From Terriglobus roseus DSM 18391 (GTDB lineage: Bacteria; Acidobacteriota; Terriglobia; Terriglobales; Acidobacteriaceae): a DNA stretch of 64,000 bases. Within the stretch, counting starts at the first letter, position 1. The number at the start of each line of letters is the position of its first letter. Positions 1 through 8,370 of this stretch are shown here, piece by piece. The notes under the pieces are model-generated. The model saw only the letters and a program-made list of their open reading frames with translations. It was not told the DNA's origin and made no database searches. The translations under genes were made by a program, and so were the position numbers. The stretch spans positions 4,030,001-4,094,000 of the forward strand of contig NC_018014.1 of assembly GCF_000265425.1 (NCBI RefSeq), written 5' to 3'.

Positions 1-1130
1 TTCAAAGACATCCGTCGCCGCAACAGTCGCGGATACTTCTTGCCATCCGTCGTCGCATCCGCATCCGGCAGCGCCGCATAGGCAGGAATCGTGCTCGACC
101 CAAGCTGCCGGCTCAACGTCCCGGCAGGAACGGCAACCGGAGCAGCCGGCCGCGCCGCACCAGGCCGAACCAACGGAGTCGACGGAGCAGCCACAGCCGG
201 TCGCGTGAGCGGAGTCACCGTAGCAACCGGCGAAGCCGGCGGAGCAGACCGCACCACCGGAGCAGGCGCCGCAGCAACATCCTGTGCAGGCGGAGCATAC
301 GAAGTACGAGGAGGAACCGAAGGTACGACCGAGCGATCAACCGCAGCCGCCTCACGACTCGGTCTCACAACCGGTCCACGAGCCGTCATCGACGGACCTA
401 CTGGCGTCGGAACCACCGGTGCCGACTCAAGCCCATTACCTGAGGTCGGAGCCTCAGCCGTCGAAGGCGAGACAGCAGTCGCAGCCGAACCATCAACAGC
501 AGTCCCAACCTCAACAGGCGCTGGCGAGTTCTCCCGATACTGCCAGACGCCAACAGCAACCAGCACCAGCAGGCAAAGCGCCAGCCCAACGATCCACGCA
601 GAGCGCTTCCCACCCCCGCGCTCAACAACCTCCTCGGAAGGAGCCTCATCGACAGCAACAGGCGGTGTAAAGCGCGGAGTATCCAATGCCAGAGGCAGCG
701 CCGCAGCCGGAACATCAACAGCCGCAGCAACAGGAACAGCAGCCGAAACAACCGCAGCAGGAACCGGCTCCGCAACTCGCTTCGAGGTCGGCGCATCCAC
801 CGAACGCCGCGCTTCCATCACGAACCGCAGCAGATCGTGTGCATCCTCTTCACTGGCCTCAGCCGCAAAGTGCATTCCGGCAGCCGCAACTGCCAGCACA
901 CCCAGCAGATCGGAAGGACTGATCTGCCCACCACAACCGTCGATCAGGACCCAGACATGCAGGATCAGATCGCGATGAAACGCGCGATCACGCTGCAGCG
1001 CAGCCGCCACGGCCTCCAGAGTTCCGGCAGTACCAAGCGAGAATCCAGCCTTGCCCAGAAAGTCACGTAACTCCGCGACTTCATGCGAGTACCGAACCGA
1101 AACATCTTTCAGCTGTGCTGGTTGCAACAA
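1..1130 (-). CDS. Unknown single-pass membrane protein (partial, C-terminus beyond window edge)
   Basis: I found this gene by translating the minus strand; the frame is open from an in-frame stop at 1160-1158 to the window edge, so its 3' end is missing. The first ~120 residues look like a compact helical domain (for example HEVAELRDFLGKAG and DLLRFVMEARRSV). A single membrane segment follows at about residues 177-198 (SAWIVGLALCLLVLVAVGVW). The remaining ~170 visible residues are a Pro/Ala/Val-rich linker. No ATG lies near the N-terminus; TTG at 1130 is the best candidate, with a distant GAAGGG upstream. I do not recognise the family. The layout (cytoplasmic domain, one membrane helix, long Pro-rich exterior) would fit an envelope or SPOR/TonB-like protein, but no such domain is visible. 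Codon third positions favour T/G more than in neighbouring genes. Confidence 0.6.
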   Translation of the reverse strand, partial: MLQPAQLKDVSVRYSHEVAELRDFLGKAGFSLGTAGTLEAVAAALQRDRAFHRDLILHVWVLIDGCGGQISPSDLLGVLAVAAAGMHFAAEASEEDAHDLLRFVMEARRSVDAPTSKRVAEPVPAAVVSAAVPVAAAVDVPAAALPLALDTPRFTPPVAVDEAPSEEVVERGGGKRSAWIVGLALCLLVLVAVGVWQYRENSPAPVEVGTAVDGSAATAVSPSTAEAPTSGNGLESAPVVPTPVGPSMTARGPVVRPSREAAAVDRSVVPSVPPRTSYAPPAQDVAAAPAPVVRSAPPASPVATVTPLTRPAVAAPSTPLVRPGAARPAAPVAVPAGTLSRQLGSSTIPAYAALPDADATTDGKKYPRLLRRRMSL

Positions 1131-1283
1131 ATGGGCAAGTATCCCTTCCGGACCGGATCAATAAGACAGGACCGCACTGGAAGAGACACGCTCTGCGCCC
1201 TCCAGTTGCGGTCCCAGGCGACGTTCACGCAAACCGCCGCGCCCGCTACCTAATCCTATCGTGCTAGTCGTGCTCTTACTGAC

Positions 1284-4200
1284 CTAGGACCATTCATCAG
1301 CCTCGTCAATGACATACTCTGCCTTGCCCTCAAAGAACGCATAGACAGCAGGCACCAGCAGCAGCGTAAGTGCCGTCGAGCTGACAAGCCCGCCGATCAC
1401 CACAATCGCCAGCGGCCGCTGGATCTCAGAGCCCGGTCCGGTAGCGAACAGGAACGGCACCAGCCCAAGCGCAGCCACGGTAGCCGTCATCATCACTGGC
1501 CGGAAACGCAAACGAGTACCCTCTCGCACCGCCTCGTCCTGACCCATGCCCTCCTGACGAAGCTTCCGGATGTAAGACACCAGCACCACGCCATTGAGCA
1601 CCGCAATGCCCCATAGAGCAATGAAGCCAACCGAAGCCGGAACTGAAAGATACTCGCCCGACAGGAACAGCCCCAGCACACCACCAATCGACGCAAGCGG
1701 CAGAACCGTAATAATCAGCGCCGCGAAGCGGACAGACTTGAAGAGCACAAACAGCAGGAAGAAGATCGCCGCAATCGTAATCGGCACAATGATCATCAGG
1801 TGATGCAGCGCACGCTCCATGTTATGGAACTGTCCGCCCCACTCAATGAAGTAGCCTGCCGGTAACTTCACCTGCTGATCGACCTTCTGCTGCAGCTCCG
1901 CAACGAAGCCGCCAAGGTCGCGGTTCGCCACATTCACACCCACAACGATGCGCCGCTTCCCCATGCTGCGGTTGATCAGCGCAGGCCCCTCAGCCACCTT
2001 CACCGTCGCAAGTTCTTTCAATGGAATGCGAGGACCATCCGGCGAACTGATCAGCAACTGACGAATGTCCTCCATGCTGTCTCGCTGCGCATGCGGCAGA
2101 CGAACCACAGCCTGGAAGCGCCGCTCTCCTTCGTAGATCTCCGTCGCCGACTTACCTGCAATTGCGGTCTCGATGATCTCGTTCACGTCAGCCGCGTTGA
2201 TGCCATAACGAGCAATCGCAGCACGATTGATATCGATCGTCAGATACTGCTGACCACCAACACGATCCACACGCGTATCCTGCGTGCCCTGAATGCCGCT
2301 CGCGACTTTTGCAATCGCATTCGCCTTCGCCACAAGCACATCCAGATCATCGCCGTATAACATCACGGCGACGTCCGCGCGAACACCAGAGACCATCTCG
2401 TCCACACGGTCACTGATCGGTTGCGACATCACCAGGTTGATGCCCGGGATCGAAGCCAGCTTCTCGCGCATCTCGTCCGCAATCTTGTCCTGCGAACGGC
2501 CCCGCGGACGCTCATCGTAAGGCGTCAGTGATGCAAGCACGTCCGCTTCGTTCGGACCAGCTGGATCCGCCGGCGATTCGCCGCGGCCCACGCGCGAGAC
2601 AACATTCTCGACACCCTTCACCGTCATCATGCTCTTCTGCATCGACATCTCCATCTTGAGCGACTCCTCAAGCGAGATATTCGGTACGCGATCGGCATTC
2701 GGTGAAAGTGTGCCTTCCTGCATCTCCGGAATAAACGCAGTACCAAGGAACGGAAAGAGTGACACCGCTCCCAGGAAGACAATCACAACAGCAACAACTG
2801 CCTTCTTGCGATTCGCAAGCGTCCAGCCAAGCATCGCGTTGTAAGGCCGCCGCAGAATGCGCACCAGCCGCGTGTCGTCTTCCGAACCGCCCTTCAACAG
2901 GTACGAAGAAAGCACAGGAGACAAGGTGAGCGAAAGCACAAGCGAGATCGCAAGCGCAATTGCGATCGTGTAGGCAAGCGGTGCGAACATCTTGCCTTCC
3001 ATGCCTTCCAGCGTCATCAACGGCATGAACACCAGGATGATGATCGTGACGCCGAAGAGCACCGGCGTTGCGACTTCCGTAACCGCTGCAAGAACGATGT
3101 TTAGCTTCTGTCGCGATCCGATCGCCTCGGCCGCATGTTGCCTTGCATGGCTCAGCTTCGCGAAGACGTTCTCGACCACCACCACGGAACCATCGACCAT
3201 CAGGCCGATCGCGATGGCAAGTCCGCCCAGCGACATCAGGTTCGCGGACAGCCCCACCTGGTTCATGATCAGGAACGTGAGCAGAGGCGTGACAACAAGC
3301 GTTGCACTCACGATCAAACTCGAACGTATGTCACCGAGAAACAGAACCAGCACGACGATGACAAAGAGGATGCCCTCGCCCAACACTTCCGTCACGGTAT
3401 GGATCGCAGCATCCACAAGCTGCGAACGGTCATAGTAAGGAACAATCCGCAGTCCACCAGGAATCATGTGACGAGCATTGATCTCGTCGACCCGCTCCTT
3501 CACGCGGCTGACGATGTCCTTTGCGTTGCCGCCGATGGTCATCAGCACCACGCCACCAACAGCTTCGGTATAGCCGTTCTTGATCATGGCGCCGTAGCGC
3601 ACTTCCGTACCAAGGCGAACCTCTGCCACATCACGAATGTAGACAGGTGTTCCGCGGCTCTCCTTCAGGACGATGTTGCGAATATCCTCAAGATCCCGCA
3701 CCAGGCCGACCGAACGGATCAGGTACTGCTCCGCATGTTGCGGCAGAATACCGCCGCCCGCATTCGCATTGTTATGAGCAAGCGAATTGCGGACATCATT
3801 CACCGTCAGGTTGTAATAGTGCAGCTTCTGCGGATCGACAAGAGTCTCATACTGCTTGACGAAGCCGCCCGTCGAATTGATCTCAGCGACGCCGGGGATC
3901 GACCGCAGCAAAGGACGCACAACCCAGTCCTGTAACGTGCGGCGCTCCACCAGTTCATCCGTGCTCAGGACGTGCTTCTCGTCCGCCTCACCCGCGCGCT
4001 CCAGCGTGTATTGATAGACCTCACCCAGAGCATTCGTGATCGGTCCGAGTACGGGCGCAACACCCTCCGGCATGCGGTCCCGTACCTCGGACAAACGCTC
4101 AGAGACCATCTGCCGTTGCAGATGGAGATCACTGCCATCCGCAAAAACAAGGGTAATCAGCGACAGGCCGGGCTTGTTCAGCGACCGCATGTCCGTCATG

Positions 4201-4433
4201 CCGGGCAATCCCGTCATGGCGATCTCAATCGGAACCGTGACGAAGCGCTCAACCTCTTCCGGCGACTTGCCCGCTGCTTCTGTAGCAATCTGTACTTGAA
4301 CGTTCGCAACGTCCGGGAAGGCATCTACAGAAAGATGCTTGGCCGCGTTCAGTCCGAAACCAACCAGCACCAGTGACACAACAACCAGGATCAGCCGCTG
4401 CCGCAGGGCGCCCGCAATGATGGCTTGCAGCAT
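1284..4433 (-). CDS. CzcA/CusA-family heavy-metal RND efflux pump, inner-membrane subunit
   Basis: This 1049-residue protein has the full length and layout of the inner-membrane proton/metal antiporter of tripartite RND systems. It has an N-terminal membrane helix, two large periplasmic loops and two sets of membrane helices. The transmembrane-4 motif lies at about residues 400-422 (MSLGGLAIAIGLMVDGSVVV, then VEN), with D414 and E421 expected to carry protons. The first Asp of the DFG motif typical of CzcA itself is replaced (AIG), so metal specificity cannot be read directly and other heavy-metal subgroups are possible. Its ATG lies two bases after the stop of the upstream adaptor gene (TAAGCATG), so it is the last gene of a three-gene operon. 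Family assignment is secure; substrate is not. Confidence 0.93.
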   Translation of the reverse strand: MLQAIIAGALRQRLILVVVSLVLVGFGLNAAKHLSVDAFPDVANVQVQIATEAAGKSPEEVERFVTVPIEIAMTGLPGMTDMRSLNKPGLSLITLVFADGSDLHLQRQMVSERLSEVRDRMPEGVAPVLGPITNALGEVYQYTLERAGEADEKHVLSTDELVERRTLQDWVVRPLLRSIPGVAEINSTGGFVKQYETLVDPQKLHYYNLTVNDVRNSLAHNNANAGGGILPQHAEQYLIRSVGLVRDLEDIRNIVLKESRGTPVYIRDVAEVRLGTEVRYGAMIKNGYTEAVGGVVLMTIGGNAKDIVSRVKERVDEINARHMIPGGLRIVPYYDRSQLVDAAIHTVTEVLGEGILFVIVVLVLFLGDIRSSLIVSATLVVTPLLTFLIMNQVGLSANLMSLGGLAIAIGLMVDGSVVVVENVFAKLSHARQHAAEAIGSRQKLNIVLAAVTEVATPVLFGVTIIILVFMPLMTLEGMEGKMFAPLAYTIAIALAISLVLSLTLSPVLSSYLLKGGSEDDTRLVRILRRPYNAMLGWTLANRKKAVVAVVIVFLGAVSLFPFLGTAFIPEMQEGTLSPNADRVPNISLEESLKMEMSMQKSMMTVKGVENVVSRVGRGESPADPAGPNEADVLASLTPYDERPRGRSQDKIADEMREKLASIPGINLVMSQPISDRVDEMVSGVRADVAVMLYGDDLDVLVAKANAIAKVASGIQGTQDTRVDRVGGQQYLTIDINRAAIARYGINAADVNEIIETAIAGKSATEIYEGERRFQAVVRLPHAQRDSMEDIRQLLISSPDGPRIPLKELATVKVAEGPALINRSMGKRRIVVGVNVANRDLGGFVAELQQKVDQQVKLPAGYFIEWGGQFHNMERALHHLMIIVPITIAAIFFLLFVLFKSVRFAALIITVLPLASIGGVLGLFLSGEYLSVPASVGFIALWGIAVLNGVVLVSYIRKLRQEGMGQDEAVREGTRLRFRPVMMTATVAALGLVPFLFATGPGSEIQRPLAIVVIGGLVSSTALTLLLVPAVYAFFEGKAEYVIDEADEWS

Positions 4434-4435
4434 GC

Positions 4436-5623
4436 TTAGTGACTCCCCTTGATTGCGTCTTGCTTGCGTTGATTATTCAGGTGAAAGGCGCCATCCAGAA
4501 CAACGGTCTCACTGGCGTTGACACCGCTCAGCACGACACGCTCGTCTTTGCTCTCATCGCCTAGTTCCACTTCGCGCAGCAGGAAGTTATCTGCCGAGGT
4601 CTTCACGAAGATGTAGTCCTTATTCTCTTCACGCACGATGGCCGTCTGCGGAATGGTCAGCTTCCGTTCTGTGTGTCCGTTGAAGGTCACGCTCGCAAGC
4701 TCATCCGGCTTGAACAGGCCCTGTGTGTTCGCCAGATCCATCCGAACTTCTACCGTGCGAGTCGCAGGATCGACCGTCGGTGCTACATAGGACAACGCGC
4801 CGCGTATCGACTGCTCTGGCCTTGCAGGGATGCGTACGCTTACTTCCAGCCCCTTGTGCAGCATGGCCGCCTCTTCCTCCGGCACATTCGCGACAATCCA
4901 CACACTCGAGAGGTCGGCGATCGTGTACGCCGGATCGGCAGGCTGAATCACCTGGCCCACCGTCACCTTGCGCTCCAGGACAGTGCCGCCGCGCGGCGTC
5001 ACAATCGGGTAGTCTGCGCTCAATCGGCGTGTGCTCTGCAGTGTCTTTAACTGCTGGCTGGTCATACCCAGACCACGCAGTTGTGTCTCATACGAAGAGA
5101 CCTCGGCACTGGCCTGCACCAGTTCGGCACGCCGCCGCTCCAGTTCGGCACGGCCGATCACGTCCGCCTCCACAAGCTGTTCTGCGCGCTTGGTTGCGGC
5201 CTGGGCCAGCGTCTCGGTGGAGTACGCCTTGATCAAAGACAACTGCGTATCGGAGAGATTGGTGCTGTGCAGCATCGCAAGCACCGTTCCTGCACGCACG
5301 TTCTGACCTTCAAACGCGTTCAGCTTCAGGATGCGTCCCGCAACGGGAGAGCCCACCCGTGCAATGCGGCTCGCATCCGTCTCGACGCGTCCGGAGACCT
5401 GCAGCGTGCCACTCACGTCCGTCAGGTGCGGTGCACCTAACTTCAGACTTCCGCGTAGCGCCGGCGGGACCTTCACCGCAAGCGGATCAGTCTGAGCCGC
5501 GGCTACCTCGGCTTTGGTCTCTTTCTTGCAACCTTCAAAGGAAAGAACGGATGTCGCTGCTAACACCGTAACCAGCGTGACGCGAAATGGAGGCAGAATG
5601 AATCGAAAGGCAGGGAACATCAC
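4436..5623 (-). CDS. CzcB-like periplasmic adaptor (membrane fusion protein) of the RND pump
   Basis: This is a 395-residue adaptor that would bridge the inner-membrane pump and the outer-membrane channel. The N-terminus has a hydrophobic segment and a Cys (FEGCKKE, about residue 32) that could be a lipidation site, though it is a poor lipobox. The lipoyl/barrel-sandwich half motif is RVGSPVAGRILKLNAFEGQN, followed by a helical hairpin (LIKAYSTETLAQAATKRAEQ), the second half motif and a beta-barrel. The start is GTG at 5623, sharing GTGA with the stop of the preceding outer-membrane gene; an adjacent ATG at 5620 is equally possible. GGAGG lies six bases before the GTG. The overlap implies translational coupling in the operon. 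Confidence 0.9.
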   Translation of the reverse strand: MMFPAFRFILPPFRVTLVTVLAATSVLSFEGCKKETKAEVAAAQTDPLAVKVPPALRGSLKLGAPHLTDVSGTLQVSGRVETDASRIARVGSPVAGRILKLNAFEGQNVRAGTVLAMLHSTNLSDTQLSLIKAYSTETLAQAATKRAEQLVEADVIGRAELERRRAELVQASAEVSSYETQLRGLGMTSQQLKTLQSTRRLSADYPIVTPRGGTVLERKVTVGQVIQPADPAYTIADLSSVWIVANVPEEEAAMLHKGLEVSVRIPARPEQSIRGALSYVAPTVDPATRTVEVRMDLANTQGLFKPDELASVTFNGHTERKLTIPQTAIVREENKDYIFVKTSADNFLLREVELGDESKDERVVLSGVNASETVVLDGAFHLNNQRKQDAIKGSH

Positions 5624-6966
5624 GGTCTTCCTCCGGGCACGATGGCGCCGAGTTCTTCAAGATCAATCAGTGCAGATTGGCGCGCGAACTGCGCATTAAT
5701 TAAATCGTCGCGGACACTCTGCAACACGCGTTGTGCGTCCAGCACTTCCACGATGCCGCGCTCGCCAAATCGGTAGGCAGCCTGTGCTGCATCGACCGCG
5801 CTCGACGCAGCGCGCAGCTCGCCGGACTCAAGCGATGTCGCCTGCTGGTCTGCAAGCTGGTACTGCTCATAAGCACGCTCGGTCGCGGAGATGAGTTCAA
5901 GGCGACGCTGCCCTGCTTCGGCCTGCGCTTGATTAATGGCGGCCTTCGATTCCTCGATAGGCCCGCGCCGCCTGTCCCATAGAGGAATCGGAACCGTAAC
6001 GCCGGCGCGCCAAAAGCGCAGATCCGGCTGATTCTCAAACTCTGCAAAGGCCGTCGGCTGCGGAATGCGAAGTCTGCGCTCACGATCCAGCCGGGCGCCA
6101 GCAGCATCTACCTCAGCCGCAGCCTGAGCGATGGCTGGATGGGTGCGCAGAACCTCTTCGCGCAACGCCGTAAGCTCTGGCAACTTGATGCGCTGCTCCA
6201 GCGAGCCACGTGGATCAAGCGCATCGTCAGCCGGAGCCGCAATGGCGATACGCAACAGCGCGATGGCATTCGCCAGCTCGAGCTGGGCTCCGCGAACCGC
6301 AAACCCGGCACGCCCCAATTCAGCCTCAGCGCGCGTCAGTTCCAGGCGACCCTTCTCGCCAACGCGATACTCCACCTCGACGCGACGTCGCAGATCTTCC
6401 ACCAGCTTCAGGTTCTCCTGCTGGTGCGCAAGCTCTTCCCGTCTACGGAGCACGTCGTAAAAAGCATGCTTGACGTCCGCCACAACGGACCGCGTAACGC
6501 CCTTCTGACCGAAGTCCGCACTGAGACGACTCAATTCTGCCGCACGGGTACGCGCACGACGCTCCGAAGGGATCTCAATCGCCTGATATGCCGCGTAATG
6601 CTGCAACAAACCAGGAACACCCGGAGTAGCGATCGGCCGCGCATATTGCCGCCCCTGAAAGACCTCAAGCGACGGATTGATGTACGCACGACTGGTCCCA
6701 ACGGCAGCAGCAGCACGCTGCGTAGCCGCTGCAGCGCCACGCAGACGTGGACTGTTCTGCTCCGCCATGGCGATGGCCTGCTCCAACGTCAAAGGCTTGG
6801 CGGCTGAAGGCTGCGCCTCCGGCGCAGCGGGAAGAGCCGCGGGGGATTGACTCACTGCACTCGGCGGCAGACTCAGGGCGCCGGCAGCAGGGGACGACAC
6901 GGTTTGACCCGAGGTCGCCGTAACCCACAGGAGGGCCGCGATGGGAATCACTGCAAATGGCTTCAC
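5620..6966 (-). CDS. CzcC/TolC-like outer-membrane efflux protein
   Basis: This is the outer-membrane channel of the tripartite efflux system, about 448 residues. It has two repeated outer-membrane-efflux domains with long helices (for example LTLEQAIAMAEQNSPRLRGA near the N-terminus and TERAYEQYQLADQQATSLES near the C-terminus). The open frame extends upstream to 7782, but that part is antisense to the sensor kinase gene. I chose GTG at 6966 because it begins a convincing signal peptide (Met/Val-KPFAVIPIAALLWVTATSGQ). An alternative GTG at 7014 has GGGAA six bases upstream but gives a Cys-rich, poor signal. A sigma-54-type promoter lies at 6978-6994, which would place transcription start almost on the 6966 codon. 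It is the first gene of the operon. Confidence 0.87.
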   Translation of the reverse strand: MKPFAVIPIAALLWVTATSGQTVSSPAAGALSLPPSAVSQSPAALPAAPEAQPSAAKPLTLEQAIAMAEQNSPRLRGAAAATQRAAAAVGTSRAYINPSLEVFQGRQYARPIATPGVPGLLQHYAAYQAIEIPSERRARTRAAELSRLSADFGQKGVTRSVVADVKHAFYDVLRRREELAHQQENLKLVEDLRRRVEVEYRVGEKGRLELTRAEAELGRAGFAVRGAQLELANAIALLRIAIAAPADDALDPRGSLEQRIKLPELTALREEVLRTHPAIAQAAAEVDAAGARLDRERRLRIPQPTAFAEFENQPDLRFWRAGVTVPIPLWDRRRGPIEESKAAINQAQAEAGQRRLELISATERAYEQYQLADQQATSLESGELRAASSAVDAAQAAYRFGERGIVEVLDAQRVLQSVRDDLINAQFARQSALIDLEELGAIVPGGRP

Positions 6967-6977
6967 AACCTTGCTAG

Positions 6978-6994
6978 TGCAATCGGGTGGCCAA
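6978..6994 (-). promoter_or_regulatory. Candidate sigma-54 (-24/-12) promoter for the RND efflux operon
   Basis: On the minus strand the sequence reads TTGGCCACCCGATTGCA. It has GG and GC separated by exactly ten bases, matching the TTGGC and TTGCA halves of the -24/-12 consensus; the central ACG is not matched. The predicted start point is near 6967. It shares CCGATTGCA with the divergent promoter at 7122-7138, which supports both. Confidence 0.65.
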
Positions 6995-7031
6995 CAAAAA
7001 CTCCCGCAAATCACGGCGCTTTCCCGGTAGA

Positions 7032-7047
7032 TGTCCCTTATGGGACA
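7032..7047. promoter_or_regulatory. Palindromic site, candidate enhancer for the NtrC-type regulator
   Basis: TGTCCC-TTAT-GGGACA is a perfect 6-bp inverted repeat. Its centre lies about 72 bases upstream of the predicted minus-strand start and about 109 bases upstream of the plus-strand start, which is the usual range for sigma-54 activator sites. That the downstream NtrC-type regulator binds here is inference. Confidence 0.55.
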
Positions 7048-7121
7048 GCCTTGCCGGGCAAATCGCACGCAAATCGAACACCCCGCGAAGCCGCTTCTCT
7101 CAGGAACCGCGACTGTGATGT

Positions 7122-7138
7122 TTGGCGTGCCGATTGCA
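7122..7138 (+). promoter_or_regulatory. Candidate sigma-54 (-24/-12) promoter for the kinase-regulator operon
   Basis: The sequence TTGGCGTGCCGATTGCA has GG and GC ten bases apart and good matches to both consensus halves. The predicted start is near 7149, giving a leader of about 76 bases before the kinase ATG. Confidence 0.7.
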
Positions 7139-7224
7139 ACCAAAGTAAGACGATGCAGCATCCCGCCCAGGTCGCGATCTATCCCCCAAACCTGCTTTTG
7201 CAGGCCACGTGGGAAAATACACCT

Positions 7225-8370
7225 ATGGAGTCCGTTCAAAGCCGGATCCGTTCCCCCCGTTTCATAACGGCTATGATCGCGTTCCTGATCGTGTCGCTTG
7301 CAATCACGACGTGGATCACGCCGCCTCACGCTGTCGTCCTTCACAACATCCTGCACCACCTCAACATCCTGCCGTTCATGCTGGCGGGCATGATCTTCGG
7401 TTGGAAGGGCGCGCTGCGAGCCATCGTCTTCGCCGTCATGCTGCAAGCGCCGATCGTGTACGAGCACTGGTACCGTGCGCCATTGGATGCGCAGGACCAG
7501 GTAGTGGAGCTGAGCACCTTCGGCATTGCAGGCATGATCGCAGGCTTGGTCGCTGATCGGGAACGCATGCAGCGAGCGCGCGTGGAAGCCACCAAGCATG
7601 AGCTTGAGCGCGTCTACTCCGAGCTGCGCGAAAACATCCAGCAGATGAAGAAGACCGAGCGGCTCACTGCTGCCGGGGAACTCGCCGCTAGTCTCGCTCA
7701 TGAAATCCGCAATCCACTCGCCAGCATCAGCGGAGCCGCAGGCATCGTCGCACGTGGGCAGGCGCCCGCCGCCAGTCAGCACGAGTGTCTCGACATTCTG
7801 ATGAAAGAATCCCAGCGGCTCAACAAGTTGCTCACAAACTTTCTTGATTTCGCCAGACCCCGTCTACCGCGTTTTCAAGCTACGGATCCCGGTGCCATGC
7901 TGCAGTCCGTTACTACGCTAGCGCAGCACAGCGGTGTGGAGCGCGGTGTGGACATCGTGCTGCGCACAAACTCGCTTCGAGGCGAAGTCCAGTGCGATGC
8001 CGAACAGGTGAAGCAGGTACTTTTGAACCTCATGCTGAACGCAATACAAGCCACCAGCGGCCACGGAACTATCCTTGTGCGGGCCTTCATGAACGCCCAG
8101 AGTCTTTGCGTTGAGGTACAAGACGAAGGCTGCGGCGTTGAACAACAAAACATGGATCGTCTATTCGATCCGTTCTTCACGACGAAGGAAAACGGCACGG
8201 GTCTGGGCCTCGCCGTCTCGGCAAACATCGTTGCACAGCACGGGGGTACGCTCTCTTGCGATAGAAACGGAGCGGATCGTCGAGGGATGACCTTCCGTGT
8301 GGAACTGCCACTGCAACCACCTTCTGTAGGTGATGCTGCGCGAGCGAAAGACAAGGCGGCCTTCGCTTGA
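7225..8370 (+). CDS. Membrane sensor histidine kinase (NtrB/ZraS-like)
   Basis: This 381-residue kinase has about four hydrophobic segments in its first 110 residues, with no sizeable periplasmic loop. A short coiled coil follows (ERVYSELRENIQQMKKTERL). The HisKA box is AHEIRNPLASI. The ATPase domain has an N box (NLMLNAIQAT), a G1 box (DEGCGV) and an F/G2 region (FDPFFTTKENGTGLGLAV). The start is ATG at 7225, downstream of the sigma-54-type promoter; the open frame continues upstream, but that part overlaps the promoter region. The stop overlaps the start of the NtrC-type regulator gene, so the two form a cognate pair. The divergent metal efflux operon suggests it senses metal or envelope stress, which is inference. 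Confidence 0.9.
   Translation: MESVQSRIRSPRFITAMIAFLIVSLAITTWITPPHAVVLHNILHHLNILPFMLAGMIFGWKGALRAIVFAVMLQAPIVYEHWYRAPLDAQDQVVELSTFGIAGMIAGLVADRERMQRARVEATKHELERVYSELRENIQQMKKTERLTAAGELAASLAHEIRNPLASISGAAGIVARGQAPAASQHECLDILMKESQRLNKLLTNFLDFARPRLPRFQATDPGAMLQSVTTLAQHSGVERGVDIVLRTNSLRGEVQCDAEQVKQVLLNLMLNAIQATSGHGTILVRAFMNAQSLCVEVQDEGCGVEQQNMDRLFDPFFTTKENGTGLGLAVSANIVAQHGGTLSCDRNGADRRGMTFRVELPLQPPSVGDAARAKDKAAFA

Noticed and set aside
91-978. Long plus-strand open frame rich in Ala, Thr, Gly
   Set aside because: It is antisense to the minus-strand membrane protein, has low complexity throughout and no domain or hydrophobic segment; the minus-strand reading has a folded-looking domain and a membrane helix.
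7051-7061. Second palindrome TTGCC-G-GGCAA as an extra activator site
   Set aside because: It does not resemble the TGTCCC/GGGACA site, is short, and could occur by chance.
6967-7782. Upstream extension of the outer-membrane efflux gene
   Set aside because: It is antisense to the sensor kinase and runs through the promoter region; the signal peptide starts at 6966.
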